From: Frigoribacterium sp. MEB024
Lineage (GTDB): Bacteria > Actinomycetota > Actinomycetes > Actinomycetales > Microbacteriaceae
Assembly: GCF_000878135.1 (NCBI RefSeq)
Contig: NZ_JXQZ01000014.1
Span: forward strand, 28,348-92,347
Direction: 5' to 3'
DNA: 64,000 bases
Positions 1-8,821 of this stretch are shown in pieces. The number at the start of each line of letters is the position of its first letter. The first letter of the stretch is position 1. The notes beneath the pieces were generated by a model. The model made no database searches, was not told the origin of the DNA, and saw nothing but the letters and a program-made list of their open reading frames with translations. The position numbers were made by a program, and so were the translations under genes.

Positions 1-1
1 C

Positions 2-1966
2 GTCACGGTCGACGGGGCGCGGGGCGTCGTCGACGTGCACGTCGACCTCGAGCGCGCCGGGGCGGACGCCGGGCCGGTGACGGTCCGGGCGACCGTCGGC
101 GACGTCACGCAGGAGGCGCGGGTCGAGCCGGGCGCGGACTCCACCGTCCTGCAGGTGGTCGTCGACGACCCCGAGCTGTGGTGGCCGCGCGGTCACGGCG
201 GGCAGCCGCTCTCCGACGTGAGGGTCTCGGTGACCGGGGGAGCGGGCGGGGACGCCAGCCGCGCCTCCTCGGGGGGTGACGGCGACGGGGTCGACGCGCC
301 GGGGGCCGAGGCGCCGGCCGGCGGGGGCTCGGCGGACGACGTGCTCGACGAGTGGTCGTCGCGGATCGGGTTCCGGACCGTCGAGGTGCAGGTCGACCCC
401 GACGACATCGGCACGAGCTTCACGGTCGTCGTGAACGGCGAGCCGCTGTGGGTCAAGGGGGCGAACTGGATTCCCGACGACGCGTTCCCGCACCGCATCG
501 GGCGCGACCGCTACCGGGAGCGCATCGAGCAGGCCGAGTTCGGCAACGTGAACCTGCTGCGGGTGTGGGGTGGCGGCATCTTCGAGTCCGACGACTTCTA
601 CGAGCTGTGCGACGAGCGCGGCATGCTCACCTGGCAGGACTTCCTGTTCGCCTGTGCCGCCTACGCGGAGGAGGACCCGCTGCGCGGCGAGGTCGAGGCC
701 GAGGTGCGTGACAACGTGACGCGGCTGATGACGCACCCGAGCCTGGTGCTCTGGACGGGCAACAACGAGAACATCTGGGGTCACGACGAGTGGGGTTGGG
801 AGCGTCGGCTCGACGGGGCGACCTGGGGGCTGGGCTACTACCTCGACCTGCTGCCGGCGTTGGTGGGCGAGCTCGACCCGGGGCGTCCGTACGCGGCGGG
901 CAGCCCCTGGTCGGGCAGCCTCGACGTGGCGCAGAGCGACCCCGACCACGGGTCGGTGCACCTGTGGGAGCAGTGGAACCGCAAGGACTACCCGACCTAC
1001 CGTGACGTGGTGCCGCGCTTCGTGGCCGAGTTCGGCTGGCAGGGGCCCCCGACCTGGTCGGCGATGACGCGGGCGATCCACGACGAGCCGCTCACCCCCG
1101 AGTCGCCCGGCATGATCGTGCACCAGAAGGCGATGCAGGGCAACGACAAGCTGACCGACGGGCTGCTGGCGCACTACCCGCTGCCGAACGAGATCGAGGC
1201 GTGGCACTGGGCGATGCAGTTGAACCAGGCGAATGCGGTGCAGGTGGCGCTCGAGCACTTCCGGTCGCACGCGCCGCGGTGCAGGGGGGCCGTGGTGTGG
1301 CAGATCAACGACTGCTGGCCGGTGACGTCGTGGGCCGCGGTCGACGGCGACGGGCAGCGCAAGCCGCTGCTCTACGCGATGCGGCACGCCTTCGCCGACC
1401 GGCTCGTGACGATCCAGCCCCGCGACGGCGGTCTCGCGGCCGTGGTGGTCAACGACACCGAGGAGGCGCTGGCCGGCCCGCTCGTGCTGCGGCGCGTCGC
1501 GTACGACGGTCGCGTCCTCGCCTCGGAGCAGGTGTCGCTCACGGTGGCGGCCCGAGACACGGTGACCGTGTCGGTGCCCTCGTCGGTGGCGGAGTTCGGG
1601 GCGCCCGAGTCGGAGCTGCTCGTGGCGTCGGCGGACGGGGTGGCGCGCGGGCTGTGGTTCCCGGTCGAGCCGCGGGATTCGGCGCTCGCCGCGGCGTCGG
1701 TGTCGACGTCGGTGACGGCGCTGGCCGCGGGTGCGGGCGTGGAGGCGGGCGCGGGCTACCGGGTCGAGGTGACGGCGGGTTCGCTCGTGCGCGACCTGGC
1801 GCTGCTCGTCGACAAGGTCGACCCCGCGGCGACGGTGGACGAGATGCTCGTGACCCTGCTGCCGGGCGAGACGGCCGTGTTCACGGTGGCGTCCGACGTG
1901 GTCGGCGTGGAGGAGGAGTTCGTTGCGCAACGGGTGTTGCGTACCGCGAACGAGTTGGTCGGGTGA
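2..1966 (+). CDS. beta-mannosidase, glycoside hydrolase family 2 (5' partial)
   Basis: Partial gene: the frame is open to the left edge of the window, so the N-terminal sugar-binding domain is mostly missing. It would hydrolyse terminal beta-linked mannose from mannosides or N-glycan-like oligosaccharides. The GH2 TIM-barrel signatures are visible: WTGNNENIWG (bases 752-781, general acid/base Glu at 767-769) and FVAEFGW (nucleophile Glu at 1028-1030). The tail after about base 1400 is a beta-sandwich-like region. A Gly/Ala-rich insert near 220-345 interrupts the usual fold and contains a copy of the dispersed GCGCCTCC motif. No signal peptide can be judged because the start is missing. Family assignment is secure; substrate is inferred from the family. 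Confidence 0.9.
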   Translation, partial: VTVDGARGVVDVHVDLERAGADAGPVTVRATVGDVTQEARVEPGADSTVLQVVVDDPELWWPRGHGGQPLSDVRVSVTGGAGGDASRASSGGDGDGVDAPGAEAPAGGGSADDVLDEWSSRIGFRTVEVQVDPDDIGTSFTVVVNGEPLWVKGANWIPDDAFPHRIGRDRYRERIEQAEFGNVNLLRVWGGGIFESDDFYELCDERGMLTWQDFLFACAAYAEEDPLRGEVEAEVRDNVTRLMTHPSLVLWTGNNENIWGHDEWGWERRLDGATWGLGYYLDLLPALVGELDPGRPYAAGSPWSGSLDVAQSDPDHGSVHLWEQWNRKDYPTYRDVVPRFVAEFGWQGPPTWSAMTRAIHDEPLTPESPGMIVHQKAMQGNDKLTDGLLAHYPLPNEIEAWHWAMQLNQANAVQVALEHFRSHAPRCRGAVVWQINDCWPVTSWAAVDGDGQRKPLLYAMRHAFADRLVTIQPRDGGLAAVVVNDTEEALAGPLVLRRVAYDGRVLASEQVSLTVAARDTVTVSVPSSVAEFGAPESELLVASADGVARGLWFPVEPRDSALAAASVSTSVTALAAGAGVEAGAGYRVEVTAGSLVRDLALLVDKVDPAATVDEMLVTLLPGETAVFTVASDVVGVEEEFVAQRVLRTANELVG

Positions 1967-2020
1967 GGGAGGCCGTCGTTCGGGGCGGTGAAGTCCGGCG
2001 AGGAATCGTCGGCTCCTTGT

Positions 2021-2026
2021 TATAGT
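2021..2026 (+). promoter_or_regulatory. possible -10 element upstream of the LCP gene
   Basis: TATAGT matches the sigma-70 -10 consensus at 5 of 6 positions and lies 51 bases before the LCP start codon. No convincing -35 box is seen at the expected distance, so this is tentative. Confidence 0.3.
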
Positions 2027-2077
2027 CAGATGCGCTGTGGCCGAGATCCGTGACCGAGTGCTAGGGGAGCGAGCCGC

Positions 2078-3133
2078 ATGAGCGACATCTTCACGCTGAC
2101 GCCGGACGAGGGCGACGGTGGCGAGCCGACGCCGCAGAAGAAGCGCAAGCGGCGTCGCTCGAAGCCGGTCATCGCTCTGATCACGCTGGCGTCGGTGCTG
2201 GTGGGGGTCATCGTGATCATCGGGGTCGTGGGCGGCGTCTACGCGTCCCGGCTGGCGAACTCGTTCAACGACAACGCGACGAAGATCGAGCAGGCCTTCC
2301 CCGAGGAGTCGACGCGTCCGGCGCCGGCACCCGACGGGGCGATGAACATCCTGCTGATGGGTTCGGACTCCCGGGCCGACGCGACGACCATCGACGACCC
2401 GTCGTCGTCGGACCAGCGGACCGACTCGATGATGCTGGTGCACGTCGACGCCGACCGCGAGAACGTCTACGTGATGTCGATCATGCGCGACCTCTACGTG
2501 CCGATCCCTGACCACGGCTCGAACAAGATCAACGCGGCCTTTGCGTACGGCGGTTCGCCCTTGACGGTCCAGACGGTTGAGCAGCTGCTCGGCGTCCGCA
2601 TCGACCACGTCGCCATCATCGACTTCGAGGGCTTCAAGGGCATGACGACGGCGCTGGGCGGGGTCGACGTGTTCTCGCCGCAGGCCTTCTCGACCAAGGG
2701 CGGCTTTTCCTACGTGGCCGGACTCAACAAACTCGAAGGCGACGCGGCGCTGGCGTTCGTCCGTGAGCGCTACGCGTTCGCGGACGCGGACTTCACCCGG
2801 GTCAAGAACCAGCAGGCGTTCGTCAAGGGTCTGGCCAACACGATCCTGAGCCGGTCGACACTGACCGACCCCGGCAAGGTCTCGGCCTTCGTCACGGCGA
2901 TGTCGCCGTACCTCACCGTCGACAGAGAATTCGACATCGGAACGATCGCCTCGCTCGGCGTCAGTCTGCGGTCGATCGACGCATCGAAGATGCACTTCTT
3001 CACGGTGCCGACCGCTGGCACCGGCTCGGTGGGCGGCCAGTCCATCGTGAACGTCGACCAGTCCGGCCTCGACGCCGTCAAGGCCGCTCTGGCCAACGAC
3101 TCGTTGAACACCCTGCCGATCGCGCAGAACTGA
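2078..3133 (+). CDS. LytR-CpsA-Psr (LCP) family cell-wall glycopolymer ligase
   Basis: A 351-aa membrane-anchored protein: basic cytoplasmic N-terminus (KKRKRRR near residues 21-27), one transmembrane helix at about residues 30-57, then an extracytoplasmic LCP domain. Core motifs are present: NILLMGSDSR, DRENVYVMSIMRDLYVPIP and SNKINAAFAYGG, holding the arginines and acidic residues that bind pyrophosphate. LCP enzymes transfer polyprenyl-linked glycopolymers onto peptidoglycan, so this is the likely attachment enzyme for the polysaccharide made by the genes that follow. An aggggag Shine-Dalgarno sits 9 bases before the ATG. The next gene starts 166 bases downstream, so co-transcription is plausible but not certain. 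Confidence 0.9.
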   Translation: MSDIFTLTPDEGDGGEPTPQKKRKRRRSKPVIALITLASVLVGVIVIIGVVGGVYASRLANSFNDNATKIEQAFPEESTRPAPAPDGAMNILLMGSDSRADATTIDDPSSSDQRTDSMMLVHVDADRENVYVMSIMRDLYVPIPDHGSNKINAAFAYGGSPLTVQTVEQLLGVRIDHVAIIDFEGFKGMTTALGGVDVFSPQAFSTKGGFSYVAGLNKLEGDAALAFVRERYAFADADFTRVKNQQAFVKGLANTILSRSTLTDPGKVSAFVTAMSPYLTVDREFDIGTIASLGVSLRSIDASKMHFFTVPTAGTGSVGGQSIVNVDQSGLDAVKAALANDSLNTLPIAQN

Positions 3134-3299
3134 TTCGGCAGCGTCAGTCGACGACTCGGTCGGTCCTCTCGGCATCAGCCGGCCCTCGTCGTTTCTCACC
3201 ACCTCGGCGCGGTCACCTCAAGAGAAAGCCAGTGCACATGAACGAAGCCGTCGCGACAGAGGGAAGCCTTGCTCGCCTCCCACCGACCGGTTCTGGCCG

Positions 3300-3890
3300 A
3301 TGAGCTTCATCGCCGACTCGGCACAAGTCCACCCGACCTCGAGGATCGGTTCGGGTACGAAGATATGGGACCTCGCCCAAGTGCGCGAGCACGCCGTGAT
3401 CGGCCTCGACTGCGTCGTCGGTCGCGCGGCCTACATCGACGAGGGCGTGCGCTTGGGCGACCGGTGCAAGGTGCAGAACGCGGCCCTGCTCTACGCCCCC
3501 GCGGTACTCGCCGACGGCGTGTTCGTCGGGCCCGGTGTGATCTTCACGAACGACACCTACCCCCGAGCCGTCAATGCGGATGGTTCGGCCAAGGATGCGG
3601 ACGACTGGACACCGACAGGGGTGTCCGTTTCGGAGGGTGCATCGATCGGCGCCCGCGCCGTGTGCGTCGCCCCGGTGGAGATCGGACGATGGGCCACCGT
3701 CGCAGCCGGTGCAGTGGTCACGCGAGACGTGCCCGACCACGCACTCGTCGTCGGCGTTCCCGCCCGACGCATCGGGTGGGTGGGCAAGAGTGGTCGTCGG
3801 CTGGTCACCGAGGGCACCGCCTGGCTCGACGAGACGACTCGAGAACGATACAAAGAGCGCGATGGCGTGCTGATGGAGATCACGAAATGA
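3300..3890 (+). CDS. wbpD: WbpD-like UDP-2-acetamido-3-amino-glucuronate N-acetyltransferase
   Basis: A 196-aa left-handed beta-helix acetyltransferase with hexapeptide repeats along its length (VHPTSRIGSG, KIWDLAQVREHAVIG). The segment GDRCKVQNAALLYAPAVLAD followed by VFTND and YPRA is the pattern of WbpD/WlbB-type enzymes, which acetylate the 3-amino group of UDP-GlcNAc3NA using acetyl-CoA. It ends with the usual VPARRIGWV tail. Its stop overlaps the aminotransferase start (ATGA), and the next two genes supply its substrate, which supports the role. Family call is strong; exact sugar specificity is inferred from the gene set. Confidence 0.85.
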   Translation: MSFIADSAQVHPTSRIGSGTKIWDLAQVREHAVIGLDCVVGRAAYIDEGVRLGDRCKVQNAALLYAPAVLADGVFVGPGVIFTNDTYPRAVNADGSAKDADDWTPTGVSVSEGASIGARAVCVAPVEIGRWATVAAGAVVTRDVPDHALVVGVPARRIGWVGKSGRRLVTEGTAWLDETTRERYKERDGVLMEITK

Positions 3891-4978
3891 CCATGGAATT
3901 CATACCGTCCGCACGCCCGCTGATCGGTGACGACGAGCGAGAGGCGGTCGACGCCGTCCTCCGTTCCGGCATGTTGGCACAGGGGCCGGAGGTCGCTGCG
4001 TTCGAGCAGGAGTTCTCGGCCGAGCTAACTCGCGGTCGTTCATCGGTTGCGGTCAACTCGGGCACCTCCGCCCTCCACCTGGGCCTCCTCGCTGCGGGAG
4101 TCGGGCCTGGTGACGAGGTCATCGTCCCGTCCTTCACGTTCGCGGCCACGGCGAACTCCGTTGCCCTCACCGGAGCGACGCCCGTCTTCGCCGACATCGA
4201 CCCCGCGACGTTCTGTCTCGATGCAGCCTCTGTCGAGTCGTTCGTCACGGATCGCACGGTCGGAGTGATGCCCGTGCACCTCTATGGGCAGTCCGCCGAC
4301 ATGACCGCCCTCTCGGCCCTCGCCACGGACAAGGGCCTCCGCATCTTCGAAGACGCAGCCCAAGCGCACGGTGCGACGTGGGACGGCCAGCAAGTCGGCA
4401 CGTTCGGTGTGTTCGGGGCGTTCAGCCTCTACCCCACCAAGAACATGACTTCGGGAGAGGGCGGCATGCTCACCGTGGACGACGCGACTGTCGAACGGAC
4501 GATCCGCCTGCTGCGCAACCAGGGGATGGACCGCCAGTACCAGAACGAGCTGGTGGGCTTCAACATGCGCATGACCGACCTCCACGCCGCCATCGGCAGG
4601 ACGCAACTCCGCAAATTGGCCGGTTGGACGCAATCGCGTCGGGCCCACGCGGCCGAGTTCGATCGCCGGCTCCGGGGAGTGGTCACGCCTCCCGTTGCTG
4701 CAGGCGCCGGTCACGTCTACCACCAGTACACGATCCGTGTCGAAGACGACCGAGACGGCTTCGCGGCAGCGCTCAAGAGCGAATTCGCTGTCGGAAGCGG
4801 CGTGTACTACCCCGTGCCGAACCACCGACTGCCGTCCTTCGCGCGCGGTGTCGATCTTCCGGAGACCGAGAAGGCAGCACGCGAGGTGCTCTCGATCCCC
4901 GTGCACCCGTCGCTCAACGAGACCGAGATCGATCGCATCGTCGACGCCGTGAACATCCTCGCCACGGCAGGTGCATGA
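3887..4978 (+). CDS. wbpE: WbpE-like DegT/DnrJ/EryC1/StrS aminotransferase
   Basis: A 363-aa PLP-dependent sugar aminotransferase. The start MTMEFIPSARPLIGDDE is taken at the ATG overlapping the upstream stop; longer in-frame reading upstream is a shadow of the acetyltransferase gene. Markers: VNSGTSALHLGLLAAG (phosphate-binding), FEDAAQAHGA (Asp contacting the pyridine nitrogen) and FSLYPTKNMTSGEGG, with the internal-aldimine lysine at residue 185. With the neighbours it would convert the 3-keto intermediate UDP-3-keto-GlcNAcA to the 3-amino sugar. The stop overlaps the next start (gcATGA). Confidence 0.88.
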   Translation: MTMEFIPSARPLIGDDEREAVDAVLRSGMLAQGPEVAAFEQEFSAELTRGRSSVAVNSGTSALHLGLLAAGVGPGDEVIVPSFTFAATANSVALTGATPVFADIDPATFCLDAASVESFVTDRTVGVMPVHLYGQSADMTALSALATDKGLRIFEDAAQAHGATWDGQQVGTFGVFGAFSLYPTKNMTSGEGGMLTVDDATVERTIRLLRNQGMDRQYQNELVGFNMRMTDLHAAIGRTQLRKLAGWTQSRRAHAAEFDRRLRGVVTPPVAAGAGHVYHQYTIRVEDDRDGFAAALKSEFAVGSGVYYPVPNHRLPSFARGVDLPETEKAAREVLSIPVHPSLNETEIDRIVDAVNILATAGA

Positions 4979-5970
4979 TGGGGGCGGTCATCAAGGTCGC
5001 TCTGGTCGGCCTGGGCATGATGGGCCGCCATCATGCGAGGGTGCTTCGGGGAGTGGACGGGGTCGAACTCGTCGCGGCCGTCGACGCCCAAGGAGACACA
5101 CACAGGGCGCTCGGCCAGGGTGTTCCCCTGTTCACCACCGTCGAGCAGGCCATCGAGCACGGCATCGACGCGGCCGTGGTCGCGGTGCCGACGATCTTCC
5201 ACGAAGAGATCGGTCTTACCCTGGCCGCGGCGGGGGTCCACTGCCTGATCGAGAAACCCGTCGCGCACGACGTCGACGCCGGCCGGCGACTGGTCGAGGC
5301 CTTCGACGCCGCGGGCCTGGTCGGTGCCGTGGGGCACATCGAGCGTTACAACCCCGCCCTGCAGAGCCTCCGGTCCCGCATCGCGGCAGGCGATCTCGGC
5401 GAGGTCTACCAGATCGCGACGAGGCGGCAGGGTCCCTTCCCTGCCCGGATCGCGGACGTCGGTGTCGTCAAGGACCTGGCCACGCACGACATCGACCTTA
5501 CGGCCTGGTTGGCACAGAGCGGATTCGAGACCATCTTCGCCCAGAGTGCCCATCGCAGCGGCCGCCCTAACGAGGACCTCGTGTCTGTCTCGGGTCGCCT
5601 TCGCAACGGCATCGTCACGAACCACCTCGTGAACTGGCTCTCGCCGTTGAAAGAGCGCGTCACGACGGTCACGGGGGAGAAGGGAACGTTCGTCGCCGAC
5701 ACCATCACGGCCGACCTGACCTTCTTCGCCAACGGAACCGTGTCGACGAGCTGGGATTCGATCGCCGCGTTCCGGGGGGTGTCCGAAGGCGAGATGGTCC
5801 GCTATGCCCTGACGAAGCGGGAGCCGTTGCTCGTCGAGCACGAAGCCTTCCGCGACGCCATCCTTGGTCGCGCGAACGACATTGTCACTTTGCGGGACGG
5901 GCTCGACACGCTCCGAGTCGCCGAAGCGGTCGTCGAAGCGTCGCGCACCTCCACCGCCATCACGATCTGA
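4975..5970 (+). CDS. wbpB: WbpB-like Gfo/Idh/MocA sugar-nucleotide 3-dehydrogenase
   Basis: A 331-aa NAD-dependent oxidoreductase. The N-terminal Rossmann motif is VALVGLGMMGRHHARVL; EKPVAHDVDAG carries the catalytic Lys of the family; GHIERYNPAL and KDLATHDIDLT lie in the substrate domain. In the Wbp pathway this enzyme oxidises C3 of UDP-GlcNAcA, acting as a pair with the aminotransferase encoded just upstream. The start ATG at 4975 overlaps the preceding TGA, indicating translational coupling. Gfo/Idh enzymes are broad, so function rests on the adjacent wbpD, wbpE and wbpA-like genes. Confidence 0.85.
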   Translation: MMGAVIKVALVGLGMMGRHHARVLRGVDGVELVAAVDAQGDTHRALGQGVPLFTTVEQAIEHGIDAAVVAVPTIFHEEIGLTLAAAGVHCLIEKPVAHDVDAGRRLVEAFDAAGLVGAVGHIERYNPALQSLRSRIAAGDLGEVYQIATRRQGPFPARIADVGVVKDLATHDIDLTAWLAQSGFETIFAQSAHRSGRPNEDLVSVSGRLRNGIVTNHLVNWLSPLKERVTTVTGEKGTFVADTITADLTFFANGTVSTSWDSIAAFRGVSEGEMVRYALTKREPLLVEHEAFRDAILGRANDIVTLRDGLDTLRVAEAVVEASRTSTAITI

Positions 5971-5980
5971 ACGGGAACCC

Positions 5981-7324
5981 ATGAGCAAGAACGTCCTCAA
6001 CATCTCCGTCGTCGGCCTCGGAAAGATCGGCCTGCCCCTCGCGGTCCAGTTCGCGTCCAAGGGCCACGCGGTCTCCGGCGTCGACATCGACCAGAGGGTC
6101 GTGGATCTGGTGAACGGCGCTGTCGAGCCGTTCCCCGGCGAACACGGTCTCGCCGACGCACTGCGTGACGTGGTGCCTCGCGGGCTGCTCAAGGCCGTCA
6201 CAAACTACGGCGATGCCATCGCCGACAGCGACGTCGTGGTCGTCGTCGTACCGCTGTTCGTCGACGACGAAGCACGACCCGACTTCGGGTGGATGGACTC
6301 CGCCACGCGGTCGATCGCCGAGCACATGACCCCGGGAACCCTCGTCTCGTACGAGACGACCCTGCCTGTCGGCACCACCCGAGACCGATGGGTTCCACTC
6401 CTGGCTGAAGGTAGTGGACTCGCCGAAGGCACGGACTTCCACGTCGTGTTCTCACCCGAACGTGTCTTGACCGGGCGCGTCTTCAGCGATCTGCGCAAGT
6501 ACCCGAAACTGATCGGCGGGCTGAGCGTCGAGGGTGCGCGCCAGGCTCGAGACTTCTACGAGGCCGTCCTCGACTTCGACGAGCGTGCCGACCTGCCGCG
6601 GGCGAACGGCGTGTGGGACCTGGGCAGCGCGGAAGCGGCCGAACTCGCGAAGCTTGCCGAGACGACCTACCGGGACGTCAACATCGGACTCGCGAACGAG
6701 TTCGCGCTGTACGCCGATCGTGTGGGCATCGACGTCCACGCAGTGATCGACGCGTGCAACTCGCAGCCCTACAGCCACATCCACCGGCCCGGGATCGCCG
6801 TCGGAGGGCACTGCATCCCGGTCTACCCGCGTCTCTACCTCTGGAACGACCCTGGGGCCACGATCGTCAGCGCGGCCCGTGCCGCGAACGTCGCGATGCC
6901 TGCTCGCACCATCGATGCCTTGGCGGCGCTGCACGGAGACCTGACGGGCGAGACCGTCGCCGTCCTCGGGGCCGCCTATCGCGGTGGCGTCAAGGAGACA
7001 GCCTTCTCGGGCATCTTCGATGCCGTCGATGCACTGAGGGCACGAGGGGCTCGTGTGCTCGTCAATGACCCCCTCTACACATCCGATGAGCTGGCGGCGT
7101 ACGGATTCGAGTCGTTCCAGGAGGGACAGGCCGCTGACGCGCTCGTCCTGCAGGCGGATCACGAGGTCTACCAGAACTGGAGCCACGAGCAGGCGCCCGG
7201 CGTGCGCACCGTGATCGACGGTCGACGGGGTCTTGATTCGGGGGCCTGGGGCGAGGCAACGTTCGTCCGATTGGGTGATGGCGCGGCCGCGCGCTCTGGC
7301 GACATTAATCGCAGCGCCGTCTGA
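5981..7324 (+). CDS. wbpA: WbpA-like UDP-N-acetylglucosamine 6-dehydrogenase
   Basis: A 447-aa nucleotide-sugar dehydrogenase that would oxidise the C6 hydroxymethyl of UDP-HexNAc to the uronate in two NAD-dependent steps. NAD-binding motif ISVVGLGKIGLPLAVQFA is at the N-terminus; the central SYETTLPVGTTR and the catalytic Cys278 in GIAVGGHCIPVYPR are diagnostic of the UDP-GlcNAc/ManNAc dehydrogenase branch. It supplies the first step for the three genes upstream. The ATG follows a short 10-base gap with gaacgggaa as a weak Shine-Dalgarno. UDP-ManNAc 6-dehydrogenase is the alternative specificity. Confidence 0.88.
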   Translation: MSKNVLNISVVGLGKIGLPLAVQFASKGHAVSGVDIDQRVVDLVNGAVEPFPGEHGLADALRDVVPRGLLKAVTNYGDAIADSDVVVVVVPLFVDDEARPDFGWMDSATRSIAEHMTPGTLVSYETTLPVGTTRDRWVPLLAEGSGLAEGTDFHVVFSPERVLTGRVFSDLRKYPKLIGGLSVEGARQARDFYEAVLDFDERADLPRANGVWDLGSAEAAELAKLAETTYRDVNIGLANEFALYADRVGIDVHAVIDACNSQPYSHIHRPGIAVGGHCIPVYPRLYLWNDPGATIVSAARAANVAMPARTIDALAALHGDLTGETVAVLGAAYRGGVKETAFSGIFDAVDALRARGARVLVNDPLYTSDELAAYGFESFQEGQAADALVLQADHEVYQNWSHEQAPGVRTVIDGRRGLDSGAWGEATFVRLGDGAAARSGDINRSAV

Positions 7325-7330
7325 CCCGGA

Positions 7331-7345
7331 GCCGGTAAAACCGGC
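7331..7345 (+). other. small stem-loop between wbpA-like gene and flippase
   Basis: GCCGGT and ACCGGC form a perfect 6-bp stem with an AAA loop directly after the wbpA-like stop codon. It has no T-tract, so it could reduce rather than end transcription into the flippase gene. Confidence 0.35.
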
Positions 7346-7357
7346 ACAAGCATCAGC

Positions 7358-8704
7358 GTGGAACATTCAGGAGGTGAGAACAGGTCGTTGCCAAAAGCCA
7401 AATTTCGCCTGCCCACGCGGCTGAGAAGTGGTGTCGCTCTCATCCTGGCCGGCAGCATTGCCGGTCAAGGCATCATCGTCCTGTCCTCGCCCTTGCTCAC
7501 CAGGCTCTATGACGCCGCAGATTTCGGATCTCTGGCCGTGATCACGTCCCTCTCAGCGATCGGAGGGGCCGTGGTCACGTTGAATTGGGAACGTGCTGTC
7601 GTCGTGCCCCGGAGCCCGGGAATCGCCAGGTCGCTCGTGTGGCTCGCTCTGGCCTCTGCCGTTGTCCTATCCAGCGTGCTGGCGCTCGTGGCCTGGCTTT
7701 CGAGAGACTGGCTGGCGACGACCTTCAGTGCACCGTTCCTGACGCGAGACTGGTGGTTGATCCCCGTCACCGTCATGGCCATCGCGCTCTTCAAGATCTA
7801 CTCGAGCACGCTCACCCGCCGCCAAGCTTATGGCCGCCTTGGGATCCGGAATGCGATGCAGGGATGGGCTCAGGTCGCTTTCAACATCCTGATGGGGTTG
7901 GCAAGCGTCGGTGGTTCTTTGGGGCTCACCCTCGGAACAGCTGTCGGTCGGATCTTTGCGGTGGGTGGTGCGGTGAGGGTCCGCAAACCCGTTACGGAAC
8001 TTGTTCCACGTACAAAGCCCATTCCTCCGGGCCGCATGTTCGCAGTGGCCTCAGCAAGATTCCGCCGACTGCCACTCGTCTCCACGTGGTCCTCGTTGCT
8101 CAACGTCGTGGGGCTTCAGGCGCCCATCCTTGTGTTGACGGCCGCTTACGGGCTTTACGAGATAGGTTTCGTTGCGTTGACGATGCGCGTCCTGGCTGCC
8201 CCTGTCGGCATCATCGCTGACGCTACAGCTCAATACGTCGAGGGCTCTCTTGGTGTCCTCATTCGTGGACGTGCACGCATCGGACCCTTGCTGAACCGAA
8301 CCGAGTTTTTCTTGGCCCTCATCGTCGTTCTACCACTAATCGCAATCATCGTGGGCGGGCCGTCGATCTTCTCCATTGTCTTCGGCGACGAATGGCGAAC
8401 GGCAGGCCAGTACGCACGTATTTTCGCCCTCACGTATGCCCTCCAGTTGGTGGTGGTGCCCGTAAGCCGGGTGCTGCTGCTCATCGACCGAACGAAGGTC
8501 CAGCTCGCTTGGGACCTCAGCCGATCGATCATCGTCATCGGCGCAGTTGCCATGGTGAGCAGCCTCGGAGCGTCGCTCACGACGGCCATCGTTGTTCTCG
8601 CGAGCGTCCAATCGATTATGTACGTGGCGCTGTTGGTCCTCATTCGCATAACTGTCGCTAACCACGATGGGAGGGGAGAAATCGATGTCTCAAGCGTTTC
8701 CTAG
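7358..8704 (+). CDS. Wzx-like polysaccharide flippase
   Basis: A 448-aa multi-span membrane protein with about 12-14 hydrophobic segments and few charged residues, of the oligosaccharide flippase (MVF/MOP) type. LTRLYDAADFGSLAVITSL near the N-terminus is the usual RxYxPxDFG region. It would move the lipid-linked repeat unit across the membrane. Start is uncertain: GTG 7358 has no Shine-Dalgarno, while a perfect AGGAGG at 7369-7374 lies 13 bases before an in-frame TTG at 7388 (LPKAKFRLP). Codon use is less GC-rich at third positions than in the flanking genes. Confidence 0.85.
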   Translation: MEHSGGENRSLPKAKFRLPTRLRSGVALILAGSIAGQGIIVLSSPLLTRLYDAADFGSLAVITSLSAIGGAVVTLNWERAVVVPRSPGIARSLVWLALASAVVLSSVLALVAWLSRDWLATTFSAPFLTRDWWLIPVTVMAIALFKIYSSTLTRRQAYGRLGIRNAMQGWAQVAFNILMGLASVGGSLGLTLGTAVGRIFAVGGAVRVRKPVTELVPRTKPIPPGRMFAVASARFRRLPLVSTWSSLLNVVGLQAPILVLTAAYGLYEIGFVALTMRVLAAPVGIIADATAQYVEGSLGVLIRGRARIGPLLNRTEFFLALIVVLPLIAIIVGGPSIFSIVFGDEWRTAGQYARIFALTYALQLVVVPVSRVLLLIDRTKVQLAWDLSRSIIVIGAVAMVSSLGASLTTAIVVLASVQSIMYVALLVLIRITVANHDGRGEIDVSSVS

Positions 8705-8821
8705 ACGGGCCAAGCAAGCCTTGGCGTCGTCAACGTTTTCGAGCACCGCCGGCGAGCCATCTCTCCTGCAATACTGCTGCCCACCCGGTTGGCACGTTGG
8801 TGCCAGCGGTAAGGAGTCATA

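Noticed and set aside
3269..3886. N-terminal extension of the WbpE-like aminotransferase
   Set aside because: The extension is Arg-rich and mirrors the WbpD-like gene in another frame; the family start matches ATG 3887.
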